Source of the DNA: Streptomyces sp. RKAG293
GTDB taxonomy: Bacteria > Actinomycetota > Actinomycetes > Streptomycetales > Streptomycetaceae
DNA: 64,000 nt
Direction of reading: 5' to 3'
Assembly: GCF_023701745.1 (NCBI RefSeq)
Contig: NZ_JAJOZB010000001.1
Span: 4,160,501 to 4,224,500, forward strand
This document shows positions 54,811-64,000 of this stretch, piece after piece. Position numbers and translations under genes: made by a program. Numbering within the stretch: position 1 is the stretch's first letter; every line of letters starts with the position of its first letter. The notes under the pieces were generated by a model. That model was not told the DNA's origin. It did not search any database and was given only the letters and a program-made list of their open reading frames with translations.

Positions 54811-56706
54811 ACCCCGGCCGGCCCGCGGCAAGGTCCCGTTCCGCAGAAGCCTGCTCGGCCGGCTGCTGTTCTCCTTCGTCCTGGTCGCGACCTGTTCGGT
54901 CGCCGCCACCACCTGGCTGGCCGTCCAGACGACCTCCGGTTCCATCCAGCAGGAGCAGAGCCGCTATCTCGCCAACGACGCCCTGATCTACGGCAAGCTC
55001 GCCGAGTACGCGGCCACCCACGCGAACTGGGACGGCGTCGCACCCACCGTCCGGCAGCTGGCCGCCACCACCCAGCGCCGTATCGCCGTCACCACCCAGG
55101 ACCGGCGGCCGGTCGCCGACTCCGCCCCGCCCGGCTCCCTGCTCCCGCAGACCCAGTCGGCGGCCCTCGACCCGCTGCACGTCGACGCCACCATGGTCCC
55201 CGGCGCCACCGCGGGCGACATCGACCCGCGCGCCGTCGGCCCGTTCCGGCTGTTCCCCGGGGAGCGCAACCACCTGCACGACCTCGCCCGGCGCAGCGTG
55301 TCCTGCCTCGCCGACTACATGATCGCCGGCGAGATCGCCGACGGCCCCAGCGGCCGTCCGCACATCAAGGTCGTCGGCGGCGACCCCACCGACGTGCTGG
55401 ACGAGTCCTGCGGCGGCAGAAGGCTCGCCGCCCCCACCGCCACCGAGAGCTCCGCCCTCGCCGACCTCAACTCCCGTCTCAAGAAGTGCCTCACCACCGA
55501 GAACCTGCCGCTCCTCGAACTGAACCCCGACCTCACCTGGGGCAGGGGCGCCGCAGCCGCCCAGGGGCCCAGCCCCGTCCCGACGCCCAGCCCCGTCCAG
55601 TCGGCCCGGGCCGTCCAGCCGCCCCGGGCCGTTCCCACCCCCGCCGTCCGCGACCCCAAGGGCGGCGGCATCACCGAACGCAAGACCGCCGACTGCGTCG
55701 ACACCGCGCGCCGCGACCAGCTCCGCGAGTTCGTCGCCCCCGCCGCGTACCTCTTCGTCACGGACCCGAGCGGCGCCACCACCCCGGCTTCGCCCTCTCC
55801 CGCTCCAACACCCTGCGGGTCGCGGGCGTCGCGGGCCTCGTCCTCGCCCTCGCCGCCGCCGTCACCCTCCTGCTCGCCGCCCGCCTCATCCGCCCGCTGC
55901 GCGCCCTCACCGACGCCGCCCAGCGCATGCGGGACGGCGATGACTCGGCGCGCGTCACCGTCGCCACCGGCGACGAGATCGGCCGGCTCTCCGCCGCCTT
56001 CAACGACATGTCCCAGGAACGCCAGCGCCTCGCGGAACAGCGCAAGGCCATGGTCAGCGACGTCGCCCACGAACTGCGCACCCCGGTCAGCAACATCCGC
56101 GGCTGGCTCGAAGCGGTGGAGGACGGCATCGCGGAACCCGACGACGCCCTCAACTCCTCGCTCCTCGAAGAAGCGCTCCAGCTCCAGCACATCATCGACG
56201 ACCTCCAGGACCTGGCCGCCGCCGACGCCGGGACGCTCCGCGTCCACCCCGAAGCGGTGCGCCTCGGCGACATCCTGGAACAGGTCGCCGCCGCCCACCG
56301 CGCCCGCGCCGCCTCGGCCGGCGTCGCCCTCACCGTCACCCCCGGCGACCTCGGCCTCCAGGCCGACCCGGTACGCCTCCGCCAGGCGGTCGGCAACCTC
56401 GTCTCGAACGCCATCCGCCACACCCCGCCGGGCGGCAGCGTCTCCCTGCGCGGCTACGCCGACGACGACCGCATCGTGATCGACATCACCGACACCGGCA
56501 CCGGCATCGCCCCCGACGACCTCCCCCACGTCTTCGACCGCTTCTGGCGCGCCGAGAAATCCCGCAACCGCCAGACGGGAGGCAGCGGCCTCGGCCTGGC
56601 CATCGTCCGCCAACTGGCCGAATCCCACGGCGGCACCGCGACGGTCGCCTCCGCCGGCCGCGACCAAGGCTCAACGTTCAGCCTCCGGCTGGGCGGCGGG
56701 GTCTGA
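54800..56706 (+). pseudogene. sensor histidine kinase, frameshifted
   Basis: First frame (54800 to about 55785): transmembrane helix near residue 25, then a ~300 aa extracytoplasmic sensor with Cys pairs and a Pro-rich linker. Second frame: transmembrane helix, HAMP (LIRPLRALTDAAQRMRDGD), H-box DVAHELRTPVSNIRGWLE, and N/G boxes NLVSNAIRHT, DTGTGIAPDDL, GGSGLGLAIV. One added C in the run 55782-55785 joins them as 635 aa (NTLRVAG membrane segment follows directly). Partner of the response regulator at 54104. Signal unknown. Confidence 0.82.
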
Positions 56707-56722
56707 GCCCCGGCGTCCCACC

Positions 56723-56914
56723 GTGCCGTTCCGCCTGCGGCGAGCCGCGCCGCCTCCGACGGGGGTGCGAGTACGTCGCCCCCACCGCACCGTTGCGCCT
56801 GCGGCGGGCTTTCCCCCTCCCTCCCGCCCTTTGCCTCCTACCGGCGGGGTACGGACTCCCGGGCACCCGCGGGCCGTTGCGCCTGCGGCGGGCATTCCCC
56901 GCCCACCCGCCCCT
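56723..56914. repeat. repeat A, locus 3
   Basis: Three units with the core GCCTGCGGCGAGCC or GCCTGCGGCGGGC followed by TTCCCC-type runs (56728, 56787, 56869), as at 36866 and 44738. The 56707-57213 gap has no supported gene. Confidence 0.7.
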
Positions 56915-56942
56915 TCCCCCGCTGGGGCGACGAGCCCCGCAG

Positions 56943-57020
56943 GGTGCAGGACGACCCGCAGTGTGTGGGACCAGTCGCAAGGTGCAGGACCACCCACAAG
57001 GTTCGGGCCCACCCGCAGGG
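56943..57020. repeat. four imperfect ~19 bp tandem repeats
   Basis: Units resembling GTGCAGGACCACCCGCAAG begin near 56943, 56962, 56981 and 57000, between repeat A and element B. Confidence 0.6.
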
Positions 57021-57086
57021 CGGCGTTGCGGCCGTCGGATGGACCATCCCGCCCGCCACCAACTCGGCGATCTGGAACGCGAGGTG

Positions 57087-57187
57087 CCCGGGGCCGGAGG
57101 GGTGGGGGTTCGAAATGCTGCCGAGCTATTTGTGGGCCGCCAGGCCCTAAATAGTCGATTTCGAACCGCCGCCCCGCAGGCCCCGGG
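57087..57187. repeat. palindromic element B, copy 3 (with extended outer stem)
   Basis: Core arms 57099-57116 and 57158-57175; apex GGGCC-GCCA-GGCCC. An extra outer stem CCCGGGGCC/GGCCCCGGG (57087-57095 with 57179-57187) is perfect here. Sits between convergent genes. Confidence 0.85.
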
Positions 57188-57213
57188 CACCGGAACCACG
57201 AACCAACCCCCGC

Positions 57214-57929
57214 CTAACCCACCGGCACCGGCGCATCCAGCAACGCCCGCCACTCCCTCATCGCACCCACGTCCACAGGGGAAGCCCAGCCCGCAGGGCG
57301 AACCGCCCCGCCGACGTGGAACGCGTCGATCCCCGCCGCCCGCAGCGCCGGCAAATGCTCCCTGTTCAACCCGCCCCCACCAGAATCCGCGGCTCGTACC
57401 CCGGTTCCGGCGCCGGCTCCGCCGACGTCCGTGCCGCCTCGGCGACCAGCACCGCGAGGCCGTCGTCGACGCCCTTGGCCGAACCGGCCGTCAGGTAGGT
57501 GTCCAGCCCCGGCAGTCCCGCCAGCTGCAACCGCACCGCGTCGCGGTCCGCCGCGCGGTCGATGGCGCGGTGGAACGTCCACCGGCAGCCGTCGATGACG
57601 TCGGCGATCGCGTAGACCGCCTCGAGGTCGGCCCCGCCGCGCCCGTCGAGGAAGCCGAGGACGAACTCGTCCGCACCCTCACGGCGCAGCCCCTCGGCCG
57701 CCGCGCAGAGCGCGTCGATGTCGCCGGCGCCGAAGCCGTCGGAGAGCCGCAGCATGACGCGCAGCGGGATGTGCACGGCGGCGCGGATGGCGGCGAAGGT
57801 CTCGCGGGACGGGGTGAGGCCGTCCGCAGCCATGTCGGTGACCAGCTCGAGGCGGTCGGCACCGCCGGTCTGGGCCGCTACGGCGTCGTCGACGCCGAGG
57901 GCGATCACCTCGAAAATTGGTCTAGACAT
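57214..57929 (-). pseudogene. cutC: CutC copper-homeostasis family protein, frameshifted
   Basis: TIM-barrel CutC family (FEVIALGVDDAVAAQTGGADRLEL at the N-terminus, DDGLAVLVAEA and RILVGGG later). The two frames join if one C is added at the run 57374-57378, giving RILVGGGLNREHLPALRAAG and an intact 238 aa protein. Function of CutC in bacteria is debated; copper homeostasis was proposed. ATG 57929. Confidence 0.82.
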
Positions 57930-57943
57930 ATGACCAAGAGTGC

Positions 57944-57989
57944 CACAATCGCCACCCCCGCGCGAGCCCTCAGGCGCACAATAGCCACC
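57944..57989. promoter_or_regulatory. direct repeat CACAATNGCCACC, 33 bp apart
   Basis: Copies at 57944-57956 and 57977-57989 differ at one position and lie in the 60 bp gap between divergent cutC and HD-hydrolase genes; 33 bp is about three helical turns. Confidence 0.45.
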
Positions 57990-58759
57990 ATGGCTGTCAC
58001 CCCCGCGACGAAGCACCCGCAGCATGCCGCATTGCTCACCCAATGGTGTGACCTGCTGCGCCGCACCCGGGTCGCCCCGATTTCGGACACTCCCGCCCCG
58101 CACCTGCCCATGCCCCCGCACCCGCACCCGCACCCGCACCCGATGCCGCCTACGGCGAGGACCTTCTCGGCCGGTGGAGCGAGGAGCAGCGGTGGTATCA
58201 CACCACGGATCACCTGGTCGCCGTTCTCGACCACATCGCCGAGCTGGCCGCGTACGCCGACGACCCGGACTCCGTACTGCTCGCCGCCTGGTTCCACGAC
58301 GCCGTCTACCGCCCGGACCGCTCCGAGAACGAGGAGCGCAGCGCCCGGCTGGCCGAGCGGGCGCTGGCCGAGGCCGGGGTCGGCGCCGCGCGCATCGCCG
58401 AGGTGGTCCGGCTGGTGCTGCTCACCACCAGCCACGACCCGGCGCCCGACGACCGCAACGGCGAGGTCCTGTGTGACGCGGATCTCGCGGTCCTGGCCGG
58501 TGAGCCGGCCGCGTACGCCGCCTACGCGGCCGCCGTCCGCCAGGAGTACGGCTTCGTGCCGGACGACGACTTCCGGTCCGGCCGCGCCGCCGTGCTGCGC
58601 CAGCTGCTGGATCTGCCCCGGCTCTTCCGCACCCCGGTCGGCCACGAGCGCTGGGAGCACATCGCCCGCCGCAACCTCGGCACCGAGCTGGAACTGCTCC
58701 TCGCGACGGGTCCCACGACGGGTCCCGCGACCGGCCGCACCACCGATCCCGCCACCTGA
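57990..58759 (+). pseudogene. HD-superfamily metal-dependent hydrolase, frameshifted
   Basis: N-terminal frame from ATG 57990 (HPQHAALLTQWCDLLRRTR) and main frame (from about 58142: YHTTDHLVAVLDH, AAWFHDAVYRPDRSENEERS with the HD metal pair, then LTTSHDPAPDD) are out of step by one base. A deletion between about 58060 and 58141, in a stretch of C-runs and CCGCAC repeats, would explain it; corrected length 256 aa. Predicted phosphohydrolase of unknown substrate. Confidence 0.72.
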
Positions 58760-58824
58760 CCCGGCCCGGGCGTGTCCGGGAATACGCGGGAATACGCAGG
58801 TCACCCGAGGCGCTGGTAACTGTT

Positions 58825-60075
58825 ATGCCCTCCGCCGACGCCAGCCGCTCCCGCATGCCCGTAGCCGTCTACGTCCTCGGCCTCAGTGTCTTCGCGCTCG
58901 GCACCTCGGAATTCATGCTCTCGGGCCTGCTGCCGCCGATCGCCGACGACCTCGGCGTCAGCATCCCGCAGGCCGGACTGCTCATCTCGGCGTTCGCGAT
59001 CGGCATGGTCGTCGGGGCGCCGCTGCTCGCCGTGGCCACGCTCCGGCTGCCGCGCCGCACCACCCTGATCGCGCTGATCACGCTCTTCGGCCTCGGGCAG
59101 GTCGCGGGGGCCGTGGCGCCGAACTACGCGCTGCTGTTCGCCTCCCGGGTGATCAGCGCGCTCGCCTGCGCCGGCTTCTGGGCGGTCGGCGCGGCCGTCG
59201 CGATCTCGATGGTCCCGATGAACGCGCGGGCCCGCGCGATGGCCGTGATGATCGGCGGACTGAGCATCGCGAACGTGCTGGGCGTCCCCGCCGGCGCCTT
59301 CCTCGGCGACCAGTTCGGCTGGCGCTCCGCGTTCTGGGCGGTGGCCCTGATGTCGGCGGTGGCGCTCGTCGGCGTGATCGCGCTCATCCCCCGCATACCG
59401 ATCCCGGACGTCCGCCCCCGGCTCCGCGAGGAGCTGCGGATCTACCGCGACGGCAACGTCTGGCTGGCCGTCGCCATCACGGCCCTCTCGGCGGGTGGTG
59501 TGTTCTGCGCCTTCAGCTATCTCGCGCCGCTGCTCACGGACGTCGCCGGGCTGCCTGAGGGCTCGGTGCCCGCGATCCTCGGCCTCTTCGGGGTCGGCGC
59601 GCTGATCGGCACCGCGATCGGCGGCCGTTTCGCGGACGCCCACCTGTTCGGCGTAATGATCGGCGGCATCACCGCGTCCACGGTCTTCCTGGGCGTCATG
59701 GCGCTCACCGCGCAGAACCAGATCGCCGTGATCGTGCTCTCGTTCCTGCTGGGCCTCTCGGCGTTCTTCACCGCGCCCGCGCTCAACGCCCGCATCTTCA
59801 ACGTGGCGGGCGCCGCCCCCACCCTCGCCGGCGCCACCACCACGTCCGCCTTCAACCTGGGCAACACCGGCGGGCCCTGGCTCGGCGGCCTCGTCATCAG
59901 CGGCGGTTTCGGCTTCGCGGCCACCGCCTGGGCGGGCGCCGCGATGGCCGCGGTCGCCATCGGCCTCGTGCTCGTCTCGTCGCGCCGGCACGGCGCGAGC
60001 CGCGTCATCGCGAGCCACCCGGTGCCCGGGGTCCCGGCACCCGCCGAGGTCACCGGCGCGACGCACGCGGGCTGA
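58825..60075 (+). CDS. MFS exporter (chloramphenicol/arabinose-efflux DHA1 type)
   Basis: 416 aa, 12 helices. N-terminal motif FALGTSEFMLSGLLPPIADDL identifies the Cmx/CmlR/AraJ-like branch of drug exporters. LGVPAGAFLGDQFGWR (motif C region) is intact. A chloramphenicol-type substrate is by family analogy only. Confidence 0.88.
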   Translation: MPSADASRSRMPVAVYVLGLSVFALGTSEFMLSGLLPPIADDLGVSIPQAGLLISAFAIGMVVGAPLLAVATLRLPRRTTLIALITLFGLGQVAGAVAPNYALLFASRVISALACAGFWAVGAAVAISMVPMNARARAMAVMIGGLSIANVLGVPAGAFLGDQFGWRSAFWAVALMSAVALVGVIALIPRIPIPDVRPRLREELRIYRDGNVWLAVAITALSAGGVFCAFSYLAPLLTDVAGLPEGSVPAILGLFGVGALIGTAIGGRFADAHLFGVMIGGITASTVFLGVMALTAQNQIAVIVLSFLLGLSAFFTAPALNARIFNVAGAAPTLAGATTTSAFNLGNTGGPWLGGLVISGGFGFAATAWAGAAMAAVAIGLVLVSSRRHGASRVIASHPVPGVPAPAEVTGATHAG

Positions 60076-60090
60076 CCTCGACCCCCGCAG

Positions 60091-60130
60091 GCCGGCCTCG
60101 ACGCACTCAGGCCGGCCTCGACGCACTCAG
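60091..60130. repeat. 20 bp tandem duplication
   Basis: GCCGGCCTCGACGCACTCAG occurs twice head to tail; the right copy reaches the 3' end of the DUF4031 gene. Confidence 0.8.
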
Positions 60131-60417
60131 GCCGACGCGGCCGACGCGTCACCCGTCGGCGGGGCCTTGCGGCGGCGCAGCCCCGCGCCGATGAGCCGCC
60201 GCACGATCTCCTTGCTGCCGACCTCCACCGCGCCCAGCTCGACGGCCGAGGCGTAGCGCGCGGCCGGAACGTCGTAGTGGTCCCGTTCGAACGCCCGCGG
60301 CGGGCAGCCGAGGCGCGCCGCGAACGCGTGCAGCTCGTCGTAGGAGACGTCGCTGACCAGGTGCGACCACATACGGCCGTGCCCCGGCCAGGTCGGCGGG
60401 TCGATGTAGAGCGTCAT
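60127..60417 (-). CDS. DUF4031 protein
   Basis: 96 aa. MTLYIDPPTWPGHGRMWSHL and ELHAFAARLGCPPRAFERDHYDV are the hallmark segments of DUF4031. Small soluble protein, function unknown. Stop lies inside the tandem duplication, so the C-terminus (DASAASA) may vary between strains. Confidence 0.85.
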   Translation of the reverse strand: MTLYIDPPTWPGHGRMWSHLVSDVSYDELHAFAARLGCPPRAFERDHYDVPAARYASAVELGAVEVGSKEIVRRLIGAGLRRRKAPPTGDASAASA

Positions 60418-60463
60418 GAGAGCGCCGCCCTCAAGGGCTGCGCCCACGTTCGCGGTGCCATCG

Positions 60464-60808
60464 TCAGCTCAGCCCGCCGACCGGGGCGACGACCGCTCCG
60501 GCGGTCTCGCAGACCCAGTGCGGGTCGGGCCCGAGCTCCGGTTCGACGGCGAGCCCGTGCGGCTCCTCGCACAGCGGGCACAGCGGCCAGCGTCCGAAGC
60601 GCGCCAGCAGCGCGTCCTGGACGTCCTGGGCGACCAGCCCGGCGACGAACTCGGTGCCCTCGGGCCACTGCTCGACCCACCAGCGCCGCTGCGCGACGGC
60701 GTTCTCGACCAGGGAGACGACGTCCGGCCCTGCGACGTCCCGGGCGGCGAGGTCGGCGAGGATGAGCGCCCGCGCGCCGTGCAGGGCCTCTTCCAGATCA
60801 CGATCCAT
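60464..60808 (-). CDS. hypothetical protein with CPLC zinc-like motif
   Basis: 114 aa. Helical N-terminal half, then WPLCPLCEEPHGLAV ... HWVCETAG, which offers Cys/His ligands for a metal. Function unknown; closely linked to DUF4031 on the same strand. Confidence 0.7.
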   Translation of the reverse strand: MDRDLEEALHGARALILADLAARDVAGPDVVSLVENAVAQRRWWVEQWPEGTEFVAGLVAQDVQDALLARFGRWPLCPLCEEPHGLAVEPELGPDPHWVCETAGAVVAPVGGLS

Positions 60809-60849
60809 CCGTCCATTCTGCCTCCTGTCCCCTTGACGCCCCCACCGCC

Positions 60850-60895
60850 TGAAAATATCTTTCAAGGTGTGACCTACAGCGTGAAGGAAACTTTC
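60850..60895. promoter_or_regulatory. two RpiR-type operator candidates
   Basis: TGAAA-N5-TTTCA at 60850-60864 ends five bases before the RpiR GTG start, and a second GAAGG-AAA-CTTTC at 60883-60895 lies just inside the gene. Together they fit autorepression by the RpiR/MurR-like protein. Confidence 0.5.
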
Positions 60896-61846
60896 CCCCA
60901 GCGCGCACGGCCATCGCGTGACGCGTCCGCCGCCCCCGCCGCGTCCACCGTGCCCGCCAAGAGCCCCGACCCCGGGACGCTGGCGGCCACGGTCCGTACG
61001 GTCGGGCCGTCGATGACCCGCTCGATGCAGCGGGTCGCCGAGGCCGTGGCCAACGACCCCGCCGCCTGCGCGCACCTCACCGTGACCGCGCTGGCGCAGC
61101 GCACCGGCACCAGCGAGGCCACCGTCGTCCGCACCGCGCGGATGCTCGGCTATCCCGGCTACCGGGATCTGCGGCTGGCGCTGGCCGCGCTCGCCGCGCA
61201 GCAGGCGGCGGGCGTGCCGCCCGCCGTGACCGCGGACATCGCCGTGGACGATCCGCTGACCGAGGTGGTCGCGAAGCTGGCGCGCGAGGAGCAGCAGACG
61301 CTCGCCGACACGGCCGCACAGCTCGACGTGGCACAGCTGGAGGCGGCCGTCGGGGCCCTCGCCGCGGCGCGCCGTATCGAGGTGTTCGGGATCGGCGCGT
61401 CCAGCCTGGTGGGCCAGGACCTGGTCCAGAAGCTGCTGCGGATCGGGCTGATCGCGCACGCGCACGGCGACACGCACCTGGCCATCACCAACGCGGTCCA
61501 GCTGCGGGCCGGCGATGTGGCGATCGCGATCACCCACTCGGGCAACACCCATGACGTCATCGAGCCGCTGCGGGTGGCCTTCGACCGGGGTGCGACGACG
61601 GTGGCGATCACCGGCCGCCCGGACGGCGCGGTCACCCAGTACGCCGACCACGTGCTGACCACGTCCACCTCGCGGGAGAGCGAGCTGCGGCCGGCCGCGA
61701 TGTCCAGCAGGACCAGCCAGCTTCTCGTGGTGGACTTCCTGTTCATAGGCGTCATGCAACGCACCTACGAGACCGCCGCGCCCGCCCTGTCCGCCTCGTA
61801 CGAGGCGCTGGCCCACCGGCACAGTCCGCGCGCCTCCCGCTCCTGA
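60869..61846 (+). CDS. RpiR/MurR-family transcriptional regulator
   Basis: 325 aa. N-terminal helix-turn-helix (TVTALAQRTGTSEATVVRTARMLGYPGYRDL) and C-terminal SIS domain (VFGIGASSLVGQD, IAITHSGNTHDV) that senses a sugar phosphate. Directly upstream of murQ in the same direction, so MurNAc-6-phosphate is the likely ligand. GTG 60869 is chosen. Confidence 0.9.
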   Translation: MTYSVKETFPQRARPSRDASAAPAASTVPAKSPDPGTLAATVRTVGPSMTRSMQRVAEAVANDPAACAHLTVTALAQRTGTSEATVVRTARMLGYPGYRDLRLALAALAAQQAAGVPPAVTADIAVDDPLTEVVAKLAREEQQTLADTAAQLDVAQLEAAVGALAAARRIEVFGIGASSLVGQDLVQKLLRIGLIAHAHGDTHLAITNAVQLRAGDVAIAITHSGNTHDVIEPLRVAFDRGATTVAITGRPDGAVTQYADHVLTTSTSRESELRPAAMSSRTSQLLVVDFLFIGVMQRTYETAAPALSASYEALAHRHSPRASRS

Positions 61847-61982
61847 CCGGAGCCCCGCCACCTCCCCATCCAGCACCAGCCCCCTATCCACACAGGCATC
61901 CGCACACAGGACGCAGCATCAGGCCGTGGCGCGCTGACGTGGCGCCAGGGCTCACCGCTTCACGTAAGGACGTACGAGCCGC

Positions 61983-62924
61983 ATGTCCCCCTCCACCGAC
62001 TCCGACTACACCGAGCTGCGCCGGGAGCTGGAGACCCTCACCACCGAGGCGTTCCGGCCCGAGCTCTCCGAGATCGACCGGCTGTCCACCCTGGAGATCG
62101 CCCGGACGATGAACGCCGAGGACGCCACCGTCCCGGCCGCGGTCGCCGCACAGCTGCCGGCCATCGCCGCGGCCATCGACGACATCGCCGAGCGGATGGC
62201 GCGCGGCGGGCGGCTGCTCTACGCCGGGGCGGGCACCGCCGGCCGGCTCGGGGTGCTCGACGCCAGCGAGTGCCCGCCGACGTTCAACACCGAGCCGGGG
62301 CAGGTCGCCGGCCTGATCGCGGGCGGCCCGGCCGCGATGGTCACCGCGGTGGAGGGCGCCGAGGACAGCAGGGCGCTGGCCGCCGCCGACCTGGACGCGC
62401 TGGCGCTGGGCCCGGACGACACCGTCGTGGGCGTCTCGGCGTCCGGCCGCACCCCGTACGCCATCGGCGCCGTCGAGCACGCCCGCTCGCTGGGGGCGCT
62501 CACCGTCGGGCTGTCCTGCAACGCGCACTCGGCGCTCGCGGCGGCCGCCGAGCACGGCATCGAGGTCGTCGTCGGCCCCGAGCTGCTCACCGGCTCGACC
62601 CGGCTGAAGTCCGGCACGGCGCAGAAGCTCGTGCTGAACATGCTCTCGACGATCACGATGATCCGGCTCGGCAAGACGTACGGGAACCTGATGGTCGACG
62701 TCCGGGCGTCGAACGAGAAGCTGCGGGCGCGGTCGCGCCGGATCGTCGCCCTGGCGACGGGGGCGCCGGACGCCACGATCGAGGCGGCGCTGGCCGCGGC
62801 GGACGGCGAGGTCAAGCACGCCATCCTGGCGATCCTCGCCGATGTGGACGCGGCCACGGCGGCCCGGCTGCTCGCGAAGAGCAACGGCCATCTGCGCGCC
62901 GCCCTGGAGTCGGCCGGCGCCTAG
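61983..62924 (+). CDS. murQ: N-acetylmuramic acid 6-phosphate etherase
   Basis: 313 aa SIS-domain lyase that converts MurNAc-6-phosphate to GlcNAc-6-phosphate plus D-lactate (EC 4.2.1.126) in cell-wall recycling. Signature segments: LYAGAGTAGRLGVLDASECPP (sugar-phosphate site, split by motif), VSASGRTPYAIGAV, and TGSTRLKSGTAQKL. Follows the RpiR gene by 136 bp; its own leader holds no strong palindrome that I recognise. Confidence 0.95.
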   Translation: MSPSTDSDYTELRRELETLTTEAFRPELSEIDRLSTLEIARTMNAEDATVPAAVAAQLPAIAAAIDDIAERMARGGRLLYAGAGTAGRLGVLDASECPPTFNTEPGQVAGLIAGGPAAMVTAVEGAEDSRALAAADLDALALGPDDTVVGVSASGRTPYAIGAVEHARSLGALTVGLSCNAHSALAAAAEHGIEVVVGPELLTGSTRLKSGTAQKLVLNMLSTITMIRLGKTYGNLMVDVRASNEKLRARSRRIVALATGAPDATIEAALAAADGEVKHAILAILADVDAATAARLLAKSNGHLRAALESAGA

Positions 62925-62947
62925 GGAGTGTCCCACCACGGAAACGC

Positions 62948-62985
62948 CCGAGGGCGGCATCCCCAACTGGGGATGCCGCCCTCGG
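62948..62985. terminator. bidirectional terminator between murQ and groEL
   Basis: Perfect 17 bp stem (62948-62964 with 62969-62985), loop AACT, followed by TCTTACTAC. Confidence 0.9.
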
Positions 62986-63026
62986 TCTTACTACGGGTAC
63001 CGCTGACCGGAGTTCTGACCGGAAGG

Positions 63027-64000
<974 letters not shown>

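Noticed and set aside
56793..59558. Very long + strand frame covering cutC, the HD gene and part of the MFS gene
   Set aside because: Composition is Pro/Arg/Ala low-complexity and it crosses well-supported genes on both strands. Only its short 57990-58140 part is used as the N-terminus of the HD gene.

Overview
High-GC DNA with short intergenic gaps, frequent GTG/TTG starts and mostly TGA stops marks this as an actinobacterial, almost certainly Streptomyces, chromosome. The gene content (dmdR1, citrate synthase, pdxH, serC, mqnB-mqnD, murQ and a GroEL with a GGM-type tail) matches the conserved core arm of that genus. I saw no tRNA, rRNA, CRISPR array, prophage or complete insertion sequence, so interest lies in regulatory sites, small ORFs and repeated non-coding elements.

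Layout. 1-9164: a type VII secretion-like group (an EccC-type FtsK/SpoIIIE ATPase cut by the window edge, a divergent Ser/Thr kinase with a beta-propeller sensor, a WXG100-like small protein, a putative secreted T7SS substrate and two proteins of unknown function). 9184-15923: alpha/beta hydrolase, the iron regulator DmdR1, a SIS-domain protein, a PAS/GAF sensor, a possible structured RNA carrying a 12-codon ORF, pdxH and citrate synthase. 16037-25870: FAD/Fe-S oxidoreductase, serC, a secreted propeller protein, SGNH hydrolase, aldo/keto reductase, thpR and a MarR-MFS pair. 25972-33614: ribbon-helix-helix protein, purine permease, CtpE-like P-type ATPase and a MarR / MFS / NAD(P)-binding-protein module. 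33633-45101: sacsin-type ATPase, DUF3027 protein, MFS, lipoprotein, mqnB-mqnD (menaquinone by the futalosine route), a cold-shock protein and membrane proteins. 45102-54004: XPB-type helicase with its partner protein, VanZ, GT87 transferase and a HelD-like RNA polymerase-associated ATPase. 54104-64000: a two-component system, cutC, an HD hydrolase, an MFS drug exporter, DUF4031, an RpiR regulator with murQ, and the 3' part of groEL.

Three themes stand out. First, three copies of a 77-103 bp palindromic intergenic element (37317-37419, 44923-45000, 57099-57175) share nearly identical sequence and show paired, compensatory changes in two stems, so the folded form appears to be kept. Each lies beside GC-rich repeats ending in CGGCGGGC-type hairpins, and one copy has its apex replaced by a 30 bp repeat. 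Second, a 166 bp MITE-like element with 22 bp inverted ends at 21975-22140 and a lone end at 33611-33636 are fused to gene 3' ends and supply the TAG stop codons of three genes. Third, five genes (mqnB, a response regulator, its histidine kinase, cutC and an HD hydrolase) each need exactly one extra base to read intact. In four of them the missing base falls in a run of C on the + strand, and the fifth is compatible with that. Sequencing or assembly error is the simplest explanation.

Functions are inferred by reading motifs and from knowledge of the families; no database search was run.
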